A stretch of DNA of 64,000 nucleotides from an uncultured Oscillospiraceae bacterium (GCA_934645175.1 CAKUDE010000007.1:5567-69566); one strand, 5' to 3'. Shown: positions 7,627-15,738, counted from the first letter of the stretch. Notes: generated from the letters alone by a model not told the origin. Numbers and translations: made by a program.

Positions 7627-8307
7627 TCACAGAATCGCCCGCAGCTCCGCAAGCGAACGGATTTCATAGTCCGGTTTCAGCTCCGGACGGCCGGGCTTTC
7701 CGGCAGGATTGAACCAGCAGGTTCGGATTCCGGCGTTTTTGCCGCCCTGAATATCGCTGCTCAGGCTGTCACCGACGATAATCGCCTGCTCCGGGTCAAA
7801 GCCGTCGATGCGAGCAAAGCAGTAGTCAAAATATGCCTTTTCCGGCTTGTGATGGCCGGTCGTCTCGGAGATGAAGATCTGCCGGAACCAGCGATACAAA
7901 TCCGCGCTCTCCAGCCGCGCATACTGTGTGCGTGCTACGCCGTTCGAGGCCAGATACAGCTCATATTTCGGAAACAGGTACTCCAGCAGCTCCGGTGCGC
8001 CGTCAACAAACCAGTGGCCGACGGCCAGATGCGTTTCGTAGACCGCATTACACTGCACCGGGTCGATTGCAAGTCCGCGTTCCGCGAAAAGCGCCGCAAA
8101 ACGCCCCGTCAGCACCTCGCCGCGCGTAATCTCGCCACGCTCCATTGCTTCCCAATAAGCGCGGTTGATCTCCTTATAACGCGCCAGAAGCGCGTCCGTC
8201 GGCTCCACGCCGAATGCACGAAACGCTTTTTCCAGAGCTACGCGCTCCGCCGCGCCAAAATCAAGCAGCGTGTCGTCCAGATCGAGAAATACAAATCGCA
8301 TAGTCAT
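7627..8307 (-). CDS. HAD hydrolase, YjjG-type nucleotidase
   Basis: The 226-residue protein carries all four HAD motifs: DLDDT at residues 9-13 with the nucleophile Asp, LASNGV (motif II), the Lys in HHKPEKAYF (motif III) and GDSLSSDI (motif IV). Its helical cap is the type found in YjjG/YfnB 5'-nucleotidases, which clear non-canonical pyrimidine nucleotides. The start codon overlaps the stop of the upstream glycosyltransferase by four bases. A promiscuous housecleaning phosphatase is most likely. Confidence 0.9.
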   Translation of the reverse strand: MTMRFVFLDLDDTLLDFGAAERVALEKAFRAFGVEPTDALLARYKEINRAYWEAMERGEITRGEVLTGRFAALFAERGLAIDPVQCNAVYETHLAVGHWFVDGAPELLEYLFPKYELYLASNGVARTQYARLESADLYRWFRQIFISETTGHHKPEKAYFDYCFARIDGFDPEQAIIVGDSLSSDIQGGKNAGIRTCWFNPAGKPGRPELKPDYEIRSLAELRAIL

Positions 8308-9215
8308 TCACAGGTTTCCGCAACGATAAAGCGCGGACGATCCTTAATCTCCTCGTAAATATTGCCGATATAATAGCCGATGATACCGAGGCTGATCATA
8401 ATCAGGCTGCCCATAAACAGCAGCAGGATGATGACGGTCGTAAAGCCGCCGAGCGCAACACCCGCGATCTTCTGCACAAGCGCAACAATGCCCATCACGA
8501 TTGAGACAATCAGCGCCACAACACCGAGAACGGTCACAAGATGCAGCGGCATGGCCGTGAAGGCGGTAATGTTCGACAGCGCATAGCGGATCAGCGCCTT
8601 CGTGGACCATTTGGAATGCCCGGCGGTACGCTCACGCACCTCATAGGGTACCTCGGCAGTGGTAAATCCTACCCAAGACGACAGCGCACGGAAAAAGGCG
8701 CGCTTTTCACGCATGGTCAGAAGCACGTCCACCGCTCTGCGGTCAAGCAGCTTAAAGTCCGACGCACGGGACATATCGATCTTTGTCGCGCGGCTGATCA
8801 TGGAATAGAAGGTCCGTGCCGCAAAGCGGTGCGCCGCCGACTCCTTTCCGCGGTCGGCCTTGACGCCCTCAACGACCTGCGCGCCGCCCTGCCACAGCCG
8901 ATACATCTCCACAAGCTTCTCCGGCGGATGCTGCAAATCGCAGTCGATCACGGCGACGCAATCGCCCTTCGCATGGCTCAGGCCGGCAAAAATTGCCGCT
9001 TCTTTCCCGAAATTGCGCGAAAAGCGCACGCCGCGCACGCATTGGTCAGCCGTGCGGGCGGCGACGATGGCTTGCCAGGTAGCATCGCGCGAGCCGTCGT
9101 CCACAAAGACAAGCTCATATGCAATGGAAGCCCCGCGCAGCACGGACGCAATGGTCTCGGCTGCCGACGGGACGGTTTCCTGTTCATTAAATGCCGGAAT
9201 GACAACGCTCAGCAT
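8304..9215 (-). CDS. GT2 family glycosyltransferase (GtrB/DPM1-like), membrane anchored
   Basis: The 303-residue protein has a GT-A fold with VVIPAFNE at residues 4-11, VDDGSRD at 38-44 and DCDLQHPPE at 91-99, then two C-terminal transmembrane helices (about 215-248 and 255-285). This layout is that of GtrB-type enzymes that load a sugar onto undecaprenyl phosphate. The ATG at 9215 is preceded by GAGGAGG at a good distance; a longer frame adds 21 residues with no support. No GtrA flippase is adjacent. It is coupled to the HAD gene by an ATGA overlap. Confidence 0.93.
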   Translation of the reverse strand: MLSVVIPAFNEQETVPSAAETIASVLRGASIAYELVFVDDGSRDATWQAIVAARTADQCVRGVRFSRNFGKEAAIFAGLSHAKGDCVAVIDCDLQHPPEKLVEMYRLWQGGAQVVEGVKADRGKESAAHRFAARTFYSMISRATKIDMSRASDFKLLDRRAVDVLLTMREKRAFFRALSSWVGFTTAEVPYEVRERTAGHSKWSTKALIRYALSNITAFTAMPLHLVTVLGVVALIVSIVMGIVALVQKIAGVALGGFTTVIILLLFMGSLIMISLGIIGYYIGNIYEEIKDRPRFIVAETCE

Positions 9216-9352
9216 GATGCTGCCTCCTCGGTGAAAAATCCTGTGGTTTATTTTATTACAATGCGGGGAAAATGTCAATCGCCCATTGCGAAAATGCGGG
9301 GTTTATGCTATGATAGGAAGACAATCGGACACAAAGGGAAGGAGCTTTTGCC

Positions 9353-10360
9353 TTGAAAAAAGTTCTGATGCTCGGCACCGGCGGCACCATCGCCTCCGGT
9401 CTGACCGACAGCGGCCTCGCGCCGCAGCTTACCTCGGAGCAGCTCGTGCAGAACGTGCCGGAGATCTCGCAGCTCTGCGACGTGACCTGCCGGCAGCTTT
9501 TCTCCATCGATTCCACAAATATCACTCCGCAGCACTGGCTGACCATTGCAAGGGCCATCCGCGAGAGCTTCGACGATTTTGACGGCTTTGTCATTTCGCA
9601 TGGCACGGATACCATGGCCTACACGGCCGCGGCGCTGTCGTATCTCATTCAGGAGTCCGGCAAGCCCATCGTGCTGACCGGCGCCCAGAAGCCCATTTTG
9701 TTTGAAAATACCGATTCCAAGGCAAATCTCGCCGATGCTTTTCGCTGCGCCGTTTCGGATATGGCGGGCGTCGTGCTGGTCTTTAACGGCCGTGTTATCC
9801 TCGGAACCCGCGCCAGAAAGACGCACACAACCAGTCTGCAGGCCTTTGCCAGCATCAATTATCCTCCGCTCGGCGTGCTGCAAAACGGCCGTCTGCTGGA
9901 ATACATCCGGCCGGAGGCATCGGAGCGCCCGGTTTTCTATGACCGGCTCGACGACAAGGTCGGCCTGTTGAAGATGATCCCCGGCACCCCTTGCGGCCTT
10001 TTGTCGTACCTACTCGACCATAACGACGCGGTGATCATCGAAAGCTACGGCGTCGGCGGTCTGCCATCGTATCAGGGAAGCGGCTTTTTTGACGTGATCC
10101 GCGGCGCCATTGAGCGGGATAAGACCGTCGTCATGACCACGCAGGTGCCCAATGAAGGCAGCAATCTTGCCGTCTATGATGTCGGCTTCCACCTCAAGCA
10201 TGATCTGCGTCTGCTGGAGGCCTACGACATGACCACCGAAGCGGCCGTCGCCAAGCTGATGTGGGTGCTTGGGCAGACGAAGGAGCCCGAGCAGATTCGC
10301 CGTCTGTTCTACCGCACCGTGGCGCATGATCTGCTGTATCTCAAGGAGGGACAGTCTTGA
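9353..10360 (+). CDS. L-asparaginase (type I-like)
   Basis: The 335-residue protein has both asparaginase active-site loops: GTGGTIAS at residues 8-15 with the nucleophilic Thr, and SHGTDTMAYT at 82-91 with Thr and Asp, plus the catalytic Lys in LTGAQKP. There is no signal peptide, so it is cytoplasmic and hydrolyses asparagine to aspartate and ammonia. The start is TTG with GGGAAGGAG eight bases upstream. It overlaps the next gene (TTGA), so both are translated together. Confidence 0.94.
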   Translation: MKKVLMLGTGGTIASGLTDSGLAPQLTSEQLVQNVPEISQLCDVTCRQLFSIDSTNITPQHWLTIARAIRESFDDFDGFVISHGTDTMAYTAAALSYLIQESGKPIVLTGAQKPILFENTDSKANLADAFRCAVSDMAGVVLVFNGRVILGTRARKTHTTSLQAFASINYPPLGVLQNGRLLEYIRPEASERPVFYDRLDDKVGLLKMIPGTPCGLLSYLLDHNDAVIIESYGVGGLPSYQGSGFFDVIRGAIERDKTVVMTTQVPNEGSNLAVYDVGFHLKHDLRLLEAYDMTTEAAVAKLMWVLGQTKEPEQIRRLFYRTVAHDLLYLKEGQS

Positions 10361-10896
10361 ATCGCGCACTGCTGGAGGCGCAGCTCTCCGAGCTGCCCAT
10401 CGTCCAATATGAATTCTTCAAAACGGATGTGCTGGACTTTTCCGAACGCATCCGTGTCGTCTGCCGGACCGAGTGCCCGCGCTACGGCAAAAGCTGGGCC
10501 TGTCCGCCCGCCGTGGGCACGGTGGACGAGTGCCGCGCCCGCTGCATGGGCTACACCGACGCGCTGCTGATTGCCAGCCTCGCCGAAACGGACGATATTG
10601 CCGACCTATCCAAGACGCTCCCGCTGCGCTACCCGCACGAGGAGTTGACGCGCCGGGTCGCCGAGCTGCTGCGTGCGCAGGGGCTGGAGGTCATGGGGCT
10701 TTCCACGGAATCGTGCGCTATCTGCGGCGAGTGCAGCTACCCGAACGCCCCCTGCCGCCACCCGGAGCGGATGTTCCCCTGTGTGGAGAGTCACGGTATC
10801 GTCGTGACCGCTCTGGCCGAACGCTTCGGCATCGAATACCAGTACGGGAACAACATTGTGACGTGGTTCTCACTGCTTTTGTTCCGCGAAAAATAA
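10357..10896 (+). CDS. DUF2284 cysteine-rich predicted metal-binding protein
   Basis: The 179-residue protein contains the DUF2284 cysteine sets: RTECPRYGKSWACPP near residues 37-51, and a C-terminal cluster SCAICGECSYP ... CRHPERMFPC (about 120-145), which look like iron-sulfur or zinc ligands. Function is unknown. The start is a TTG that overlaps the asparaginase stop codon by four bases. The coupling to asparaginase is the only contextual clue. A terminator follows. Confidence 0.9.
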   Translation: MNRALLEAQLSELPIVQYEFFKTDVLDFSERIRVVCRTECPRYGKSWACPPAVGTVDECRARCMGYTDALLIASLAETDDIADLSKTLPLRYPHEELTRRVAELLRAQGLEVMGLSTESCAICGECSYPNAPCRHPERMFPCVESHGIVVTALAERFGIEYQYGNNIVTWFSLLLFREK

Positions 10897-10903
10897 AAAA
10901 CTA

Positions 10904-10942
10904 CTCCCGAGGCGCATTTCAGAGCGCTTCGGGAGCTTTTTT
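10904..10942 (+). terminator. Terminator of asparaginase-DUF2284
   Basis: An imperfect 12-bp stem (10904-10915 with 10924-10935) is followed by CTTTTTT. Its T tract touches the 3' end of the convergent noc gene. Confidence 0.88.
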
Positions 10943-11751
10943 CAGCCCGCGCGTTTCGGCAGGCGGATGGTCAGGACGATCTCCTGCTCCGTCTCCTCCT
11001 GCGAAGCCACGGCGTTGATGCCCGCGCTGCGCACCAACGTCAGCGAATGGTTGACGCTGTTGAGAAACAGCCGCACATCGCGCACAATCAGCTTGCGCAG
11101 GCCGCGCTTCGGCTCCTGCGTGCGTTTCTTCTCCAGGAAAGCATCAATGAATTCCTCCGTTTTGGCTACGTTCATCTGCTCCTTGGCGATTACGCTGAGC
11201 ACAAAGAGCCGGTCGTCCTCCGTCGGCAGCTTAAGCAGTGCCCGCGCGTGTCGTTCGGATAAATGATGCTCCCGCAGCTTCGCCAACACCGCCGGACTCA
11301 ACCGCAGCAGACGCAGCTTATTGGCCACGGCGCTCTGGCTCTTGCCGACACGCTCGGCCGTCTGCTCCTGATTCAGCCCATACAGGCGCATGAGCCGCAG
11401 CAGACCCTCGGCCTCCTCGATGTAATCCAGGTCGCGCCGCTGAAGGTTCTCCACCAGCGCAACCATGCCGGACTGTGCATCGTCCACCGAAAGGAAAATG
11501 CACGGCACCTCCGTACAGCCGGCAAGCTTTGCGGCGCGCAGCCGCCGCTCTCCGGCGACCAGCTCGTATTCTCCGCCGCTGCGGCGAACGGTCAGCGGCT
11601 GCAAAATTCCGTAGCGTTCGATGCTCGCGGCAAGCTCACGCAACGCCTCCGGTTCAAAAATCTTGCGCGGCTGCGCCGGGTTTGGACGGATCTGCTCGAT
11701 GGGCAAATACTGGATCCGTCCGTTCTCCAGCAGCCCTCTGTTTCTGCGCAT
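10942..11751 (-). CDS. noc: ParB/Spo0J family protein, Noc-like (nucleoid occlusion)
   Basis: The 269-residue protein has the ParB N-terminal domain with PNPAQPRK and the CTP-binding/arginine motif GERRLRAAK (about residues 67-75), a ParB/Noc helix-turn-helix with GKSQSAVANKLRLLRL near 137-152, and a C-terminal dimerisation part. The recognition-helix sequence QSxxANKLRLL is that of Noc rather than Spo0J (which has RPHVAN). No parA is adjacent, which also fits Noc. Noc binds ATTTCCCGGGAAAT sites and blocks septation over the chromosome. Half sites of that motif occur in its own upstream region. Confidence 0.85.
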   Translation of the reverse strand: MRRNRGLLENGRIQYLPIEQIRPNPAQPRKIFEPEALRELAASIERYGILQPLTVRRSGGEYELVAGERRLRAAKLAGCTEVPCIFLSVDDAQSGMVALVENLQRRDLDYIEEAEGLLRLMRLYGLNQEQTAERVGKSQSAVANKLRLLRLSPAVLAKLREHHLSERHARALLKLPTEDDRLFVLSVIAKEQMNVAKTEEFIDAFLEKKRTQEPKRGLRKLIVRDVRLFLNSVNHSLTLVRSAGINAVASQEETEQEIVLTIRLPKRAG

Positions 11752-11862
11752 GGGGCAAGCGCCTCCTTTCCATAGTGTTCTCCCCGCTCTCTATTGTAGC
11801 GCGCCGCGCTGCGAAATCGCTCGAAATCGGGCGCCATACCACAAGAAATTGCGATTTTTCCA

Positions 11863-11934
11863 ATTTCCCGCCACAACATATTGGGAAATATACGGGAAAT
11901 AGCAAAAAATCGCGAAGTGGGTCGGGAATTTTCC
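11863..11934. promoter_or_regulatory. Cluster of Noc-site-like half sites between noc and tex
   Basis: ATTTCCCG at 11863-11870 faces TGGGAAATA (11882-11890) and CGGGAAATA (11893-11901); the last two are direct repeats 11 bases apart. A further imperfect palindrome CGGGAATTTTCCG follows near 11923-11935. These resemble halves of the Bacillus Noc site ATTTCCCGGGAAAT. Binding is inference. Confidence 0.4.
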
Positions 11935-11936
11935 GC

Positions 11937-11965
11937 TTGTGCTTTCCCCTTGTCTGCGCTATAAT
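11937..11965 (+). promoter_or_regulatory. Promoter of tex
   Basis: TTGTGC (11937-11942), 17-base spacer, TATAAT (11960-11965), then GAAGGAG and ATG at 11996. Confidence 0.65.
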
Positions 11966-11995
11966 AACGCCCAGAAATCACCGAAGGAGTACATC

Positions 11996-14170
11996 ATGGA
12001 TAAGCTGATCGCGCTGCTGGCCGAAGAGCTGAAGCAGCCGCAAACCTATGTTGAAAATGTCGTGACCCTGCTCGACGAGGGCAACACCATCCCCTTCATC
12101 GCACGCTACCGTAAGGAGCTGCATGGCGCAATGGACGACACCACTCTGCGCGCGCTCGCCGATCGGCTGCAATATCTGCGCAATCTGGCGCAGCGGCGCG
12201 ACGAGATCCGCCGCTCGATCGACGCGCAGGAGAAGCTGACGTCGGAGCTGGATGCGGCCATCGAGGCCGCCGCAACGCTTTCGGAGCTGGAGGACCTCTA
12301 CCGCCCCTATAAGCCCAAGCGCCGCACACGCGCAACCGTTGCCAAGGAAAAAGGGCTTGAGCCGTTGGCGCTGGCTTTGTTTGCCCAAAGCCGCGATCTG
12401 CCCGCCCCAGAGAGCCTTGCACGGGATTATGTGCGTCCCGACGGCGCACAGACCATCGAGGAAGCGCTGGCAGGCGCGTCCGACATCGTGGCAGAGATGA
12501 TCTCGGACGATGCCGAAATCCGCAAGAGACTGCGCGAATTGATGCAGAAGCAGGCCGTTCTGCGTTCCGTCGCCGCTAAGGGCAAGCAGGAGGAGACCTC
12601 CGTTTACCAGATGTATTACGACTTCCGCCAGCCCGTCGCCAAGGTACAGGGCTATCAGGTGCTTGCCGTTAATCGCGGCGAGCGCGAGGAGTTTTTAAAG
12701 GTTACAATTGAGTTGGATCGCGACGCTGCGCTCGTTTGCGTGCGGCGTGCGGTGCTGATCCCCGGCGGCGGAGCGGCAGAATTCGTCCGCGCCGCGGCCG
12801 AAGACGCCTACGACCGTCTGATCGCGCCCAGCATGGAACGCGAGCTGCGTACGGCGTTGACCGATGCGGCCAACGAAGGCGCGATTCACAACTTTGCTCT
12901 GAATCTGCGCCCGCTGCTCATGCAGCCGCCCGTGCGCGGCCATGTGACAATGGGACTGGATCCCGGCTACAGCCACGGCTGCAAGGTTGCAGTCGTGGAC
13001 GCCACCGGTAAGGTTCTCGACACCGCCGTCGTCTACCCCACCTTCTCCAAGGCCAAACGCGAGGAGGCCATTGCCACACTCAAGCGACTTATCGTTCGCC
13101 ACGGCGTGGAGCATATCGCCATCGGCAACGGCACGGCCTCACGCGAAACGGAGGCTGCCGTATGTGAGCTGCTGCCGCAGGTAAAAGGCGTGTCGTATAT
13201 GATCGTCTCCGAAGCGGGCGCCTCGGTCTATTCCGCCTCACCGCTGGCCGCGGAAGAATTCCCGCAGTACGATGTCAACCTGCGCTCCGCGGTGTCTATC
13301 GCGCGGCGGCTTCAGGATCCGCTGGCAGAGCTGGTGAAGATTGACCCCAAGGCCATCGGTGTCGGACAGTATCAGCACGATGTGCCGGAAAAGCGGCTCG
13401 ATGAAGCGCTTGGCGGCGTCGTTGAAGACTGCGTGAACGCCGTCGGCGTAGATCTGAATACCGCCTCGCCCTCGCTGCTGCGCCGTGTTGCGGGATTGAA
13501 CGCAACCACCGCAAAGAATATCGTCCTCTACCGCGAGGAAAACGGCGCGTTTACTGCCCGCAAACAGGTTCTGAAGGTTCCGAAGCTTGGGCAGAAGGCC
13601 TACGAGCAGGCGGCAGGCTTCCTGCGCGTGCCGGAGAGCGCTCAGATTCTCGACCGCACCGGCGTGCATCCGGAATCCTATGCCGCCGCAGAAACGCTGC
13701 TGTCGCTGTGCGGCTATACGACTGCGGACGTCGCCGCAGGCGGCGTGGCGGAGCTGCCGAAGCGTCTGGAGGCCTTCGGCGCGGATAAGGCGGCGCAGGC
13801 CTGCGGAGTCGGTGTTCCCACACTTCGCGACATTGCAAAGGAGCTGTGCAAGCCCGGCCGCGACCCGCGCGATGAGCTGCCGCCTCCCCTGCTGCGCACG
13901 GACGTTCTGGAGCTGAAGGATCTCAAGCCCGGCATGGTGCTCCGCGGCACGGTGCGCAACGTGATTGACTTCGGCGTATTTGTAGACATCGGCGTGCATC
14001 AGGACGGACTGGTTCACATTTCGCGCGTCTGTGACCGCTTTATCAAGCATCCCTCCGAAGTCGTGCGCGTCGGAGACGTCGTCCGTGTCGGCGTGCTGGA
14101 GGTGGATGAAAAGCGCAAGCGCATCAGTCTGACCATGCGTGATCTGCCGAAGGAGCCCGCCGAAGGCTAA
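11996..14170 (+). CDS. tex: RNA-binding transcriptional accessory protein Tex
   Basis: The 724-residue protein has the full Tex architecture: an N-terminal helical Tex_N domain with GNTIPFIARYRKE (about residues 27-40), a YqgF/RNase H-like fold starting at GLDPGYSHGCKV (about 318), helix-hairpin-helix elements (about 480-560) and a C-terminal S1 domain (about 640-710, GTVRNVIDFGVFVDIGVHQ). Tex binds RNA and in several bacteria associates with RNA polymerase. The ATG at 11996 follows GAAGGAG; the longer frame starts inside the promoter. It is monocistronic. Confidence 0.96.
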   Translation: MDKLIALLAEELKQPQTYVENVVTLLDEGNTIPFIARYRKELHGAMDDTTLRALADRLQYLRNLAQRRDEIRRSIDAQEKLTSELDAAIEAAATLSELEDLYRPYKPKRRTRATVAKEKGLEPLALALFAQSRDLPAPESLARDYVRPDGAQTIEEALAGASDIVAEMISDDAEIRKRLRELMQKQAVLRSVAAKGKQEETSVYQMYYDFRQPVAKVQGYQVLAVNRGEREEFLKVTIELDRDAALVCVRRAVLIPGGGAAEFVRAAAEDAYDRLIAPSMERELRTALTDAANEGAIHNFALNLRPLLMQPPVRGHVTMGLDPGYSHGCKVAVVDATGKVLDTAVVYPTFSKAKREEAIATLKRLIVRHGVEHIAIGNGTASRETEAAVCELLPQVKGVSYMIVSEAGASVYSASPLAAEEFPQYDVNLRSAVSIARRLQDPLAELVKIDPKAIGVGQYQHDVPEKRLDEALGGVVEDCVNAVGVDLNTASPSLLRRVAGLNATTAKNIVLYREENGAFTARKQVLKVPKLGQKAYEQAAGFLRVPESAQILDRTGVHPESYAAAETLLSLCGYTTADVAAGGVAELPKRLEAFGADKAAQACGVGVPTLRDIAKELCKPGRDPRDELPPPLLRTDVLELKDLKPGMVLRGTVRNVIDFGVFVDIGVHQDGLVHISRVCDRFIKHPSEVVRVGDVVRVGVLEVDEKRKRISLTMRDLPKEPAEG

Positions 14171-14222
14171 TCCTCCACGGCTCTTATGCACACAGCCCGA
14201 CGCGGCGTCTTCCCTTCCCCGT

Positions 14223-14310
14223 GTCATTGCGAGGAGCGGAGCGACGCGGCAATCTGATGCAAGAGCTTACAGGAGATTGCCACGGCCACTGGCGTGGCCT
14301 CGCAATGACA
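14223..14310. repeat. Palindromic CATTGCGAG repeat, locus 1
   Basis: A full two-armed unit: GTCATTGCGAGG at the left end, then GGCAATCT, a spacer, AGATTGCC and CCTCGCAATGAC at the right end. The left arm holds the mini-hairpin around GCGGAGCGACGC and the right arm GGCCACTGGCGTGGCC. It lies between tex and the XRE gene. The 20 bases upstream are the inverse of the 41-bp tandem unit found at 15559-15681. Confidence 0.85.
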
Positions 14311-14342
14311 GATTGTTCCACGGGCGGCAAAGCCGCTTTGTC

Positions 14343-14376
14343 AAAAAGGACTGTCTCATTTTGAGGCAGTCCCTTT
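14343..14376 (-). terminator. Terminator of XRE gene 1
   Basis: The stem AAGG(G)ACTG.CTCA with a short loop is followed by TTTTT on the minus strand. Confidence 0.8.
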
Positions 14377-14382
14377 GCTTTT

Positions 14383-14682
14383 CTATTCCTGATGCTGATT
14401 CTTTTGCCGCAGGTGTGCGACGACCGCAGAGACGAGCAGCACGTCCTGCTCCGTCAGACCGGCAACGCTGAGCGTAGCTTCGGAGGAAAGCCCGAGCAAA
14501 AAATCCGTTGAAACGCCGAACAGTGTCGCAAGCTCCACGATATACTGCGTTGAGGGAACGGAAATTCCCATTTCCCACGCGTTCACGCCCGAGCGCGTCA
14601 GGCCGAGACGTTTGGCAAGCTCGGTCTGCGTCATATTGTGCTGCGCACGAAGCGCACTGATCCGGTCAGCGATCATCGTCAT
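14383..14682 (-). CDS. XRE-family HTH regulator 1 (divergent from prepilin 1)
   Basis: The 99-residue protein has a Cro/CI-type helix-turn-helix (residues about 2-60: ALRAQHNMTQTELAKRLGL, SGVNAWEMG, LATLFGVSTDFLLGL) and a short C-terminal helix (AGLTEQDVLLVSAVVAHLR) probably for dimerisation. I chose the ATG at 14682, which has AAAGGGG upstream; a longer frame adds 25 unconserved residues. It is transcribed away from the prepilin gene, with promoters that share their -35 region. There are no phage genes nearby, so it is more likely a local regulator of the pilin than a phage repressor. Confidence 0.9.
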   Translation of the reverse strand: MTMIADRISALRAQHNMTQTELAKRLGLTRSGVNAWEMGISVPSTQYIVELATLFGVSTDFLLGLSSEATLSVAGLTEQDVLLVSAVVAHLRQKNQHQE

Positions 14683-14728
14683 GCACCCCTTTCGTGCCCG
14701 TATCATATGATAACCGAAAGGATATTGC

Positions 14729-14779
14729 ATTATCATTTTGATATTTGTGCTTGACAAACAAAAATTTTCCTGCTAGAAT
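14729..14779. promoter_or_regulatory. Overlapping divergent promoters of XRE 1 and prepilin 1
   Basis: Plus strand: TTGACA 14751-14756, 17-base spacer, TAGAAT 14774-14779. Minus strand: TTGTCA 14757-14752, 17-base spacer, GATAAT 14734-14729. The two -35 elements overlap by five bases, so RNA polymerase can probably occupy only one at a time. The flank also holds the near-palindrome TATCATATGATA at 14701-14712. Confidence 0.65.
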
Positions 14780-14844
14780 AGAGCCATCACCGGCCGATCG
14801 GATTCGGGTCGAGCCGGCAGACTATTTCTAAGGAGAGTACCAAC

Positions 14845-15291
14845 ATGAAAAACCATCGCAAAAAGGGCTTTACCATCGTAGAGCTCGTCATCGTCATCGC
14901 CGTCATCGCGATCCTCGCCGCAGTGCTGATTCCGACGTTTACGGGTGTGATTAACAGCGCTAAGGAGTCGAAGGCTCTGCAGGCAGCCCGTAACCTCTGG
15001 ACAAAGTACACAGTCGCCAATGCGCAAACATTCGCCAATGTAGAAAAGGCCTACATCGTAATCGACGGCACATATGTCTATCTGGTAAAGGACGGTCAGT
15101 TCTATGCAGAGGCTCCTGCGGGTGAGTCTATGCCGGAAGCAAGTAAGCTCACCGGCAACGGATACACTGTACTGACAGGCTACTCAGAGGATTCCGACGC
15201 CAGCACTGTCACCTGGCCCAGTATCTATGAATCGACAGCTGCCGCTTCCACCGCTGCAGCCAGCGGTAACACGGAAGAGAGCAACGCATAA
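14845..15291 (+). CDS. Orphan prepilin-type (pseudopilin) protein 1
   Basis: The 148-residue protein has a class III (type IV pilin) signal: RKKG followed by FTIVELVIVIAVIAILAAV, with cleavage expected after Gly8 and the conserved Glu at mature position 5 (residue 13). The hydrophobic helix runs to about 29; the remaining domain is small, Ala/Ser/Thr-rich at the end, and has no cysteines. Type IV pilins and pseudopilins need a prepilin peptidase and an assembly ATPase, none of which is in this window. It is divergent from XRE 1 and the module is bracketed by repeats. Its N-terminus is close to that of the 640-residue protein at 49527. Confidence 0.9.
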   Translation: MKNHRKKGFTIVELVIVIAVIAILAAVLIPTFTGVINSAKESKALQAARNLWTKYTVANAQTFANVEKAYIVIDGTYVYLVKDGQFYAEAPAGESMPEASKLTGNGYTVLTGYSEDSDASTVTWPSIYESTAAASTAAASGNTEESNA

Positions 15292-15336
15292 TAGATCTCA
15301 CCTACTCGGAACTCTTTTTAATAGCTTCATCCCCGC

Positions 15337-15366
15337 GCGGGCGCCCGGCTTTGCCGGGCGCTTTGC
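15337..15366 (+). terminator. Terminator after prepilin 1
   Basis: The stem GCGCCCGGC/GCCGGGCGC with a short loop is followed by TTTGCATTT, a weak T tract. Confidence 0.7.
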
Positions 15367-15385
15367 ATTTGCCGCCGCAACGGAA

Positions 15386-15681
15386 TGTCATTGCGACGGT
15401 CGCAGGAACGATATGTCATTGCGAGGGCGGCTCTGCCGCCCGTGGCAATCTCGTGTACCGACGCCTGTCATTGCGGGACTTGCACCAGCAAGTCGTGGCA
15501 ATCTTCTGTAAGACTCTGCGTCAGATTGCCACGTCGGGCTGCGCCCTCCTCGCAATGACACGGGGGAAGGACGCCGCGTCGCTTCGCTCCTCACAATGAC
15601 ATGGGGGAAGGACGCCGCGTCGTTCCGCCCCTCGCAATGGCATGGGGGAAGGACGCCGCGTCGTTCCGCCCCTCGCAATGG
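15386..15681. repeat. Palindromic CATTGCGAG repeat array, locus 2, with 41-bp tandem units
   Basis: Several half units follow each other: TGTCATTGCGA (15386), ATGTCATTGCGAGGG (15412) with GGCGGCTCTGCCGCC hairpin and GTGGCAATCT, then GACTTGCACCAGCAAGTC with GTGGCAATCT, and the reverse arm AGATTGCCACG ... CTCGCAATGACA. The last part is a 41-bp unit repeated three times (15559-15599, 15600-15640, 15641-15681), the last two being almost identical. It lies between prepilin 1 and the Mbeg1-like gene. Confidence 0.88.
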
Positions 15682-15704
15682 CAGATCGTACCGTATCGAC
15701 CGAA

Positions 15705-15729
15705 AACAGGCCGCCCCAAAGGGGCGGCC
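15705..15729 (-). terminator. Terminator of the pcp-Mbeg1 operon
   Basis: The stem GGCCGCCCC/GGGGCGGCC (15709-15717, 15721-15729) with an AAA loop is followed on the minus strand by TGTTTTC. Confidence 0.75.
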
Positions 15730-15738
15730 CGCTCTCGA

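Noticed and set aside
14383..15291. XRE genes as prophage remnants
   Set aside because: No integrase, terminase, capsid or att-like sites are found near either XRE gene; each sits next to a prepilin gene instead.
15386..15681. Repeat array as a CRISPR
   Set aside because: Units differ in length and alternate in orientation, there are no unique spacers of constant size, and no cas genes are present.
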